Assembly (NCBI GenBank): GCA_946185285.1
Contig: CAMHIS010000010.1
Location: 1 to 48,898 of the forward strand
Length of the DNA stretch: 48,898 bases
Source of the DNA: an uncultured Prevotellaceae bacterium
GTDB lineage: Bacteria > Bacteroidota > Bacteroidia > Bacteroidales > Bacteroidaceae
Direction: 5' to 3'
Each line of letters begins with the position of its first letter. Positions within the stretch are counted from its first letter, which is position 1. Both the position numbers and the translations under genes were made by a program. The notes under the pieces were generated by a model. That model was not told the DNA's origin and did not search any database. It was given only the letters and a program-made list of their open reading frames with translations. Positions 1-8,200 of this stretch are shown piece by piece.

Positions 1-409
1 CGCTGAAAGAACTTCGCTTGAGAGAACGGGAACCATTTTCGTTTTGGTTTTCGTTTTGGTTTTCGTCATCGTTCCCGTTCCCGTTAACGTTGACGTACCC
101 GTTTTGGTTCCCAACAAACACCACACGCCGGCCGTTGGGCATCACGAGACTGTCTAACTGTGAAATAAGATACTGACGCTCTCGACCCTCGGCATCCTTG
201 ACCACCGCCGACACGTAGTCGTCGTGGACCATGCCGTTCAGGTCGGTGCGAGAGTGACCGATGGAGGCATCTGTTGCAACCTGCACCTTGTCAACCAAGC
301 CACCCTTCATATACACCTTCAGTTGCCGCCCTGTCTGCGCAGCAACCGTTAGCGTTCCCGTTATCGTTAACGTTAGCGTTATCGTCAATATGGTCAGTAT
401 CTTCTTCAT
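1..409 (-). CDS. FISUMP-family surface protein, N-terminal part only (cut by window edge)
   Basis: The reverse strand from an ATG at 409 encodes a signal peptide (MKKILTILTITLTLTITG...) and then the same N-terminal domain as the neighbouring large protein, including the motif IGHSRTDLNG and the stretch QYLISQLDSLVMPNGRRVVF. An Asn-rich N-x-N-x linker follows. The reading frame is open to base 1, so 136 codons are visible and the rest lies outside the window. DNA and protein are nearly identical to the first ~135 residues of the upstream gene (start 5245), apart from scattered substitutions and a different number of Asn-x units. The gene starts 42 bp after the preceding stop codon, so it is probably the next gene of the same operon. 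By analogy the missing part should carry a fimbrillin-like domain and FISUMP repeats, but this is inference. Confidence 0.85.
   Translation of the reverse strand, partial: MKKILTILTITLTLTITGTLTVAAQTGRQLKVYMKGGLVDKVQVATDASIGHSRTDLNGMVHDDYVSAVVKDAEGRERQYLISQLDSLVMPNGRRVVFVGNQNGYVNVNGNGNDDENQNENQNENGSRSLKRSSFS
34..110 (-). repeat. Hexanucleotide-type repeat coding an Asn-x linker (partial gene)
   Basis: The plus strand reads as runs of GTTTTG, GTTTTC and GTTCCC hexamers. On the coding strand these are AAC/AAT codons alternating with Gln, Glu, Gly, Asp or Val codons. The equivalent tract in the upstream paralogue has a different unit composition. Confidence 0.75.
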
Positions 410-451
410 TTAGAGCGTCTTGTTGTTCCCATCCTGTTGTTACATTTACGG

Positions 452-3400
452 TCATGGAGCTGCGACGGCACGGACTGGGCGACCGTAATAACGGAAGACA
501 GCGTAGCCCCCGTAATTATTATAAGGATCGTAACTATTGTGAGAATATAGTCCCTTGCCACTATACCAAGTCATGGTATATGCGAATTTATTATTACTGC
601 CACTTATCAGTGATGCCCAATAACTGCCAGAATCGCCTTCATAACTTAAAGCACCATCGTGGTAAATACCTGCTGAAGGCAGGAAGATGTAATATCCATT
701 GGGGCCAATAACCTTGTATCCTTTAACGCCGTTGCTCAGCACATATTTCCATGTACAATTATTCAACAGTTCTGTCCATTGCGTTGTCGTAGGGATAGAC
801 CATTCAACACCCATCCTCTCGTGAGCCGCATCAAAAGTGGTTGCTGCAATGTCACCGTTATTGCCGATGGAACTACAGCTATTAGTCTCGCTGTCATAGT
901 ACAAGTAGTTTGCTTCGGTGTAATCTTGCTTATGATTAACTTCTCCCCAAGCATAGTACTTACCATACTCTTCAGGACGCGAAGACTGAACATTCATATT
1001 TGCCCACAGCGTACCCGACGACAAGCCGAGATCGACCATAGCCCATCCCACATGCTTTGCCTTGCCATACTTCACCACACCGTCCTTTTCTATGTAAGCA
1101 CGATACCAGTAACCCATGTTACCAGTAATTGTCACTGTCGTTGAGAAACTGCATACCTCAGTAACGTTTCTATTGTAGTTGACGGTTGCAGTCGAGACAA
1201 CCACATCGGAATCGTTGCCCACAACAATGCCTACCGTAATACCATCTTTGATAGGAGCCTTGCTGCTTACCGTTCCGTACAAAGTTGCCGTTGCATCGCC
1301 CAACTGCCACGTGGCACTATCTGTCTGGATGTCGAAGACCCTATTGCCAATGATGGCATTGGGCGAAGCCACTGCACGTACAGAGCGACCAAAATAGCGG
1401 GCTACAGCGAATCCTTCATAACGATTGAACGGATCGTAAGTATCAGCATAGTATATCTTACAGCCGTTGTGGAACGAAAGCGTATTAGCGAAACCATTTC
1501 CGTCACCAACAGACACCGCCGTCCAGTAGGAGCCGCCCGTATCCTTATAATGGAGTGTACCATTGAGTTTCAGTCCTGCTGCAGGAAGGAAGATGCTGTT
1601 ACCGTTGGTTTTGCTTGTCACAAGGTAACCGTTGACGCCGTTCTCCAACACCCATTTCCAAGTACAGTTATCCAGCAGTTCCTGAGCCTCCTTTTTGGTA
1701 GGCATACGCCAGGCGTTACCCATGTTAATGTGGGCAGCGTCCATGTCCGTGCGAGTAATATTATAATCATCGCCGAGGTTGACGTACCGACTTTCTTTAT
1801 AATATCGATAGTTACCCAGGATATAGTTCTCCTTCTCCGATGTCTCAGCCCACGCATAGTACTTGCCGAATTCCTCCGGCCAGCTGGCGCCGACGTTCAG
1901 GTTTGCCCACAACGTACCTGAAGGCAGACCGAGGTCGACCATTTCCAGACCAAAGTGTTTCGCCTCGCCGTAGAAGATGGTGTCGTCCGTTTCAATATAT
2001 GCGCGATACCAGTAGCCCATGTTGTCGTAGACCGGCACGGTGGTTTCCATCCGACAATTGGCACTCACATTTTTCGAGTAGTAGGCCGCGCCGTCTTTCT
2101 TGATGTTGGCGCTGTCGCCGATGATGAAGCCCACCTCGACGAAGCCCTCTATCGGGCGCAACATACTCATCGTACCATAGATGGTGGCAGTAGTGGCATC
2201 CAAGTGCCAGGTGGCGCTGTCGGTGAGGATGGTGTAGGCATTATCACCCTCAATATTGTCCAATGATGCGACAGCTCGGATAGAGCGCCCACGATAACGG
2301 GCAGACGAGGAGCCTTCATACCGGTTAAAAGGATCATAGGTATCGGAATGATAGATTTTTGTACCACTATACCACGAAAGTGTATAGGCGTATTCGCTGT
2401 TGTTACCTACCTGGGTCGATGTAAAATAACTGCCACCACTATTGCTGTGTTCATGGCTTGTACCCATCATCAGACCGGCATCGGGCAGGAAGATACTGTT
2501 GCCATTCTTCTTGCTGGTAACACGGTAGCCGTTGGTACTATTCTGCGTCACTCTCTCCCATTTACAACTGTCAAACAGTTCTTTCATTTCATTGTATGTG
2601 GGCATACGCCAGGCATTACCCATCAGCACATGCGCCGCATCATACTTGGTAGCGGAGATGTCGTGGTTGTTGCCGATGTTCTGGGTGGTACCAAACTGAT
2701 ATGTCGATGCCGAATAGTCCGTCTTCGTCTGCGTCTCTCCCCAAGCATAGAGATAGCCCTCCTCTTCTGGCACGTTGGCACCGAGGTTCATATTAGCCCA
2801 TAGTGTACCAGACTTCAGACCGAGATCCACCATCTCATAGCCATAATGACGAGCCACACCATACATCACGGTGTCAGAGGTTTGTACGAAGGCACGATAC
2901 CAATAGCCGATATTGTCATAGACAGACATTGTATAGGTAATGCGCCCGGCAGTGGTGGCCGTCCGTGAATAGAGGGAACGGTAGTTATGTTCACCGACTG
3001 TGGTCTCATCAATGGTTATATTTGCACTATCGCCGATGACAAAGCCCACGGTTACCTCGCCCTTAATAGGTGTAGTGCTGCGCAGTGACCCGTAAAGGGT
3101 GGTACTCGTGTCACCAAGTCTCCATGACGCACTGTCAGTCAGTATGGTCAACTCCATGCCGTCACTGGTCGCCACCGCAGTCGACATCACCGGGCGCACG
3201 GGATGACCGCTATAACGTGTCGCCTTGACATCAAAATAATCACTGAACGGATCATAGCTATTAGCATTGTAAAAATATCTCTTATCGCTATGGTTTTTAT
3301 TCCATACGAGCGACCATGCATACCAGCTGTTACTTCCTCCTTGGTTAGCAGTAAAATACATTCCACCATGACCTGCCCAGTGTACGGTGCCTTCATACTT

Positions 3401-5245
3401 CGTACCCGCCGCTGGCAGGAATATCTTGTTGCCATTCTTCTTGCTGGTAATGATGTAGCCGTTCACGCCGTTGACAGCCTGCCATGTCCACGTACATGTG
3501 TCACTCACCAGTTCCTCCCATTCCGTCTTCGTCGGCATACGCCACGAGCCGCCCCAGTGGACGAAGGCGGCATCGTGCTGCGTGCCGCTGATATTGAGGT
3601 TCTCGCCAAGATTGCGCGTACCGTACAGATAGTTGTCTGACGTATACGATGACTTCGTCTCGGTCTCACCCCAGGCGAAGTAGTCGCCATAGTCGGTAGA
3701 CGACTGTGCACCGACATTGCGCACCGCCCATTTCGTACCCGAGGGCAGCCCCATGTCGACTATCAGCGTCTCGACGGCCCGGCTGTTGGCAGCCAGACAC
3801 TCGGCTGGTGTCACCTGCGTCGTACTCCGCGACGGCAGGAAGATGCGATGGCGGTTGCCGTCGTCGGTAGACTCCGTGGGGGCTTCCACAATATAGCCGT
3901 TAATACCGTTATACTGTCCCCAAGTCCAGAGACACTTCTCCAACAGCTCCGTCCGCTGCTCCCCGGTGGGCATCAGCCACTCCGTGATGACCGTCTTCGA
4001 CAACAGGGCGGCATTGGCCTCCTCGTCGGTGTCGTAGTGCGTGCCGTGGTCACTGGGAATCACACCGTCGACATTCGCATTCAGCCAGTTCACCGACAGG
4101 CCGAGGTCGACCATACGGAACTCCTTGTCGCTGATATGATACTTGATGGGGTAAACGGTGTTGGCAGCCGGTGCAAAGGTAAAGGTCTGGTGAAACACCT
4201 TGCTGATGTGGCTCAGCGTGTCGGTGATGTAGTAGCTGGCCGTGAACGTGGTGCTGCCCTGCGGCGCTATCACCATATAGGCGGCACAGCTGTCCTGCTC
4301 CGACAGGTAGCTATGGCCGAGGAAGAAATCCTTGGCCTTCTGTGGCACCAGGTTCAGGGTGATTGTCTTCGACAGGTTCTGACCATTGTAAAGCCCGCTG
4401 CCCGCCAACTCGAAAGTGCCGGCGATATTGCCGCCTGAAAGCACAATCTTCTCAACCCTCGCACTTGGCAGGTTGTCAATATACGGCAAAAAGCACAAGT
4501 ATGCCGCCTTGTGGTCCAAGGTGAAGTTGTAAGTGGTGTTGGGTGATGGGTGATTGGTGTTGGATGTTCGCGTGGCAGTAGCAGTGCCGCAGTCGCCGCT
4601 CTGGCCGATGTGGTCGGTGTTATTTGCACCTATCTGGGTCTGGACCGACTTGATGGTCACGCTACGGTCGGGGAAGTAGACCAGATAGTTCTGTGCATCG
4701 AGGTCGTCGGCACCGTCGAAGTAGAACGACGCTCCAGTACCGCCACCCGTCAGCTGCTCGGCACGGCTCGCATAGCCTGCGTCGAGACGGATGCGGTCAT
4801 TGGGCTGCCAGTAGAACGTCACGTTGCCCGACTCCACCGTTCCTGGGAAACGTCCCTTGAAGAAAGTCCTCCGCTGGGAAGGACGTGAACCATTTTCGTT
4901 TTGGTTTTGGTTTTCGTTTTCGTTCCCGTTATCGTTCCCGTTTTGGCTCCCAATAAAAACCACACGACGACCGTTGGGCATCACGAGGCTGTCAAGCTGA
5001 GAGATAAGATACTGACGCTCGCGACCTTCGGCATCCTTGACCACCGCCGACACATAGTCGTCGTGGACTGTGCCGTTCAGGTCGGTACGCGAGTGGCCAA
5101 TGTAGGCATCTGTTGCAACCTGCACCTTGTCAACCAAGCCGCCCTTCATATACACCTTCAGCTGCCGCCCAGTTTGGGCAGCAACGGTTAGCGTTCCCGT
5201 TATCGTTAACGTTAACGTTAGCGCTATCGTCAGTACCTTCTTCAT
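452..5245 (-). CDS. Large secreted FISUMP-repeat protein (about 1597 aa)
   Basis: The frame continues upstream only to a GTG at 5269. I prefer the ATG at 5245, which gives MKKVLTIALTLTLTITG, a normal signal peptide matching the paralogues; an ATG at 5251 is also possible. Order of parts: signal peptide to about residue 24; a ~70-aa N-terminal domain with IGHSRTDLNG; an Asn-rich linker at about 98-115; a fimbrillin-like domain at about 125-370 (HIGQSGDCGTA, then AYMVIAPQ). A degenerate FISUMP copy (about 378-487) is followed by four full copies at about 496-690, 803-992, 1100-1291 and 1402-1597. Typical motifs are VDLGLPSGTLWAN, YYAWGET, AWRMPT, SIFLPAAG and GRSVRAV. Fibronectin-III-like modules (TDSASWRLGD...LYG...YRAY) lie between the full copies, giving a period of about 900 bp. 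The protein ends directly after the last copy with no sorting tail. It is probably an exported adhesin or glycan-binding scaffold; the ligand is unknown. Confidence 0.93.
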   Translation of the reverse strand: MKKVLTIALTLTLTITGTLTVAAQTGRQLKVYMKGGLVDKVQVATDAYIGHSRTDLNGTVHDDYVSAVVKDAEGRERQYLISQLDSLVMPNGRRVVFIGSQNGNDNGNENENQNQNENGSRPSQRRTFFKGRFPGTVESGNVTFYWQPNDRIRLDAGYASRAEQLTGGGTGASFYFDGADDLDAQNYLVYFPDRSVTIKSVQTQIGANNTDHIGQSGDCGTATATRTSNTNHPSPNTTYNFTLDHKAAYLCFLPYIDNLPSARVEKIVLSGGNIAGTFELAGSGLYNGQNLSKTITLNLVPQKAKDFFLGHSYLSEQDSCAAYMVIAPQGSTTFTASYYITDTLSHISKVFHQTFTFAPAANTVYPIKYHISDKEFRMVDLGLSVNWLNANVDGVIPSDHGTHYDTDEEANAALLSKTVITEWLMPTGEQRTELLEKCLWTWGQYNGINGYIVEAPTESTDDGNRHRIFLPSRSTTQVTPAECLAANSRAVETLIVDMGLPSGTKWAVRNVGAQSSTDYGDYFAWGETETKSSYTSDNYLYGTRNLGENLNISGTQHDAAFVHWGGSWRMPTKTEWEELVSDTCTWTWQAVNGVNGYIITSKKNGNKIFLPAAGTKYEGTVHWAGHGGMYFTANQGGSNSWYAWSLVWNKNHSDKRYFYNANSYDPFSDYFDVKATRYSGHPVRPVMSTAVATSDGMELTILTDSASWRLGDTSTTLYGSLRSTTPIKGEVTVGFVIGDSANITIDETTVGEHNYRSLYSRTATTAGRITYTMSVYDNIGYWYRAFVQTSDTVMYGVARHYGYEMVDLGLKSGTLWANMNLGANVPEEEGYLYAWGETQTKTDYSASTYQFGTTQNIGNNHDISATKYDAAHVLMGNAWRMPTYNEMKELFDSCKWERVTQNSTNGYRVTSKKNGNSIFLPDAGLMMGTSHEHSNSGGSYFTSTQVGNNSEYAYTLSWYSGTKIYHSDTYDPFNRYEGSSSARYRGRSIRAVASLDNIEGDNAYTILTDSATWHLDATTATIYGTMSMLRPIEGFVEVGFIIGDSANIKKDGAAYYSKNVSANCRMETTVPVYDNMGYWYRAYIETDDTIFYGEAKHFGLEMVDLGLPSGTLWANLNVGASWPEEFGKYYAWAETSEKENYILGNYRYYKESRYVNLGDDYNITRTDMDAAHINMGNAWRMPTKKEAQELLDNCTWKWVLENGVNGYLVTSKTNGNSIFLPAAGLKLNGTLHYKDTGGSYWTAVSVGDGNGFANTLSFHNGCKIYYADTYDPFNRYEGFAVARYFGRSVRAVASPNAIIGNRVFDIQTDSATWQLGDATATLYGTVSSKAPIKDGITVGIVVGNDSDVVVSTATVNYNRNVTEVCSFSTTVTITGNMGYWYRAYIEKDGVVKYGKAKHVGWAMVDLGLSSGTLWANMNVQSSRPEEYGKYYAWGEVNHKQDYTEANYLYYDSETNSCSSIGNNGDIAATTFDAAHERMGVEWSIPTTTQWTELLNNCTWKYVLSNGVKGYKVIGPNGYYIFLPSAGIYHDGALSYEGDSGSYWASLISGSNNKFAYTMTWYSGKGLYSHNSYDPYNNYGGYAVFRYYGRPVRAVAAP
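4891..4947 (-). repeat. Hexanucleotide-type repeat coding an Asn-x linker
   Basis: Runs of GTTTTG, GTTTTC and GTTCCC on the plus strand encode an alternating Asn-Gln/Glu/Gly/Asp linker between the N-terminal domain and the fimbrillin-like domain. Gain or loss of one hexamer would keep the frame and change the linker by two residues. Confidence 0.8.
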
Positions 5246-5269
5246 CGTCATTCGATAAAAATCAGTCAC

Positions 5270-8200
5270 TTAGGGCTTAGGCAGGTAGTTATAAAGAGTA
5301 GACACCTGCGAGGCCGTGAGGACTTCGTCGTAGATGCGGGTGAAGACCACCTTGCCAGACCATCCCTCGCCGACATAAGGCGAGGTGTAGCCGCCGTCCG
5401 GGTCGCCGCCGACGGTGAAGTACCGCTGGTTGGTATCGGGATGGCGCAAGTCGCCCGTCTGGGTGAGTTCGTTGTTCTTGAGGCCATTAATATAGAGTAT
5501 AATCTTGCCTTCAGTCTTACTCCAGGTAGCCACAACGTGATAGTATGTGCTGACATCCACCTCTGCCGTGTTACGCACTTCGCGGTAGCTGCCGTTGACG
5601 TAGTACATCGTCTCTATCTTCTTGTACTGGATGCCTATGCCCGAACCGCCGGTATTGTAGCTGGCAAAGGCGTTCGACTCGTTGTCGTTGGGTATCGTCG
5701 ACGGCACCTTCAGTAGCACCTCGATGGAGTGACCGTCGGCCATGTGGGCCTTGAACTCGTCGAAGTAGTGATACCAAGTGGAGTAGTAGAAGTTAGGGGC
5801 ATTGCTGTTGCCATCGCCAGCATAGGTATTGCCGCTGAAGTCGGCCTCGTAATGCTGGTAGAGACTGTTCCACGCCACCGTAGGCGAGCCATGTTTCATG
5901 AACGTGAACGTGTTGGGCGCACTGTTCACGGCATTGCCGTCGGGCAGGAAGTCGCAGGTCAGCAACTTGGCGGCGGTGACGGCCTTGATGGCACCGAAGA
6001 AGTACTTGTTGTTCACATAGATAAACGCGCGATAGTAAAGCTGTGAACCATAGCTGACGTCGTAGGTGAAATGGCCGTGCGAATCGGCGTTGGCGAGGGG
6101 GTGAACTTTGGAGCCATCAGGTGTGTCGGTGGCCACATCCTGCATGGTACCCACGATGAAGCCGTAGGTCATACCGCTGAGGGTCTCCGAAGCGGCGAAC
6201 GTGCCGTGGAGGGTGGCCGTGGCATCGCCAATGGACCACGAGCAACTGTCGGTAACGATGCGTCCTACGATGCCGTAGGCCACATCAAGGGTATCGGGCT
6301 TGCTACAGACGGCACGGACGGTGAAGCCTCGATACTTGAGTTCTCCATTATTATCTCCAGCATCAGTAGAACTACTACCATGGAAGTAGAGGCATCTGCT
6401 TGTGGTTTCACTGTATCTGTCGGAAGCCATGTTCAAGGCACTATTCGGATAGTTGGAATAATAATTCAAGCCATCCATCAGCATCGCATTCGGGATGATG
6501 ATGGAGTCGCTGGTGGTCTTGCTCTTGCCAAGCCAACAACTCACACCATTGATGGTCTTCTTCGACCAATTGCAGGCATTAATCAGTTCGCGGTGCTCCA
6601 CCTGTGTCGGCAAGCGCCACAATTGTCCCATATTAGCCGTGGCGGCATCGTACTGCGTACCACCGATGTTAGTACCTATATCTACCCAACCATTGTTGTA
6701 GTATTTGTAGTTCGACTGTGTAAAGTTCTCTTTGGGTTCTGTCTCACCCCAGGCATAATGATCGCCGAACTCTTCGGGCGTATTGGAGCCTAAATTGACG
6801 TTCGAGAAGAGAAGTCCAGAGGACAAGCCGAGGTCAATCATCCTAACAAGTTCGAACGGGCGTGCGGGTGCATACTGGTAGGTTGAGCCGTCAGTAACGT
6901 AGGCACGGTAATAATATCTGGTGCCCTTACTCAGACCAGTCACTGGATAAGAGAACGTGCCGCCCGTGGACGTACCCGCCACCTGGCAGTCGGTTACACC
7001 CGGCTGCCCGACTTTTATATCGGCTGTGGTACCATAAACGAAGCCGCGCGTTAAGGCAGCACCCGTAGGACTGCTAAAGAAACCATGCAGAGTGTCAATT
7101 TCGGTCGTGCCCTTTGTATTCCGCGCAATAGCCCGCGTCTCAATATTGGCTAACGGATCCTGCACGGCACGAATGGGGAAGCCATAGACCTTGCTGTCAG
7201 ACCCGACAGGTAGCGAAGTGCTATTGAACTGTATGCGATAGGCATTGTCATTGTCGATGACTGTTGACGTCCAGTAGTCACCGTATGACTGATACTGATA
7301 CTGGAAAGCGCCGTTACTGCCATTGAACCATCCTGCGGCTGGCAGGAAGATGCTACGGTCTGCATAGTCGCCCTTACCCGTAAAAAGATAGCCGTTGATG
7401 CCGTTGCGTGTCACCCACTCATGGTCACAACCGCTGACAAGTTCTTCCATTTCGGCCTTTGTAGGCATGCGATACCTGCTGCCCCAGAGGTTGGTAGCGA
7501 TGTCGTATCCACTCTGCGGTGTAATGTCTTTAGGTACTGTGTATTGTTGTGCGGTGTTGCGATAAGGCACAATGGCACCCCAGCGGTAGTAGTCGCCAGT
7601 GGCCTCCTCAGCCTCTGCACCAATATTGACATTTGCCCATTTCACTGACAGGCCAAGGTCAACCATACCGATTGTGGTGATTTCGAGCGTATCGCCAGTG
7701 GCGAGCTCACCACTGCCATTGTCGACAAAGGCGGCAAACCGATATGTAGAGCCTGCGGTCAGACCGGTAGTGATGGCGTGGGAGATGTAACCTTCGTTAT
7801 CAGGAACAGCGTTAACAGTGGCGACATCCTGACTTCCTTTCTTCCAGTAGACGAAGCCGTAGGAGGTGCCATTCCCCGCACTTTCAACGCCACGGATAAC
7901 GCCCCACAAGGTGTTGGTCTCGGTGGTGCCGTTATACTGTTTCTTAGCAGGTAGTGTACGCACATACATATCCGTATGGGCGGCAGAGGTGGCATTGGTC
8001 TTGTAAACAGGACGGACAGATATGCCGTCGCGACGATACCAACCGTCAGACACCGACGCGTATGAGATAAAATACGCATCTGAGTTTGTACCTCTATTCG
8101 ATACTGAATATGGATGAATCTCTGACGAAGCCAAACAGCTTCGGGATGCATAATCGTTTAGTCCCGAATTACGGTATCCAGACAAGGTAAAGAATATGCT

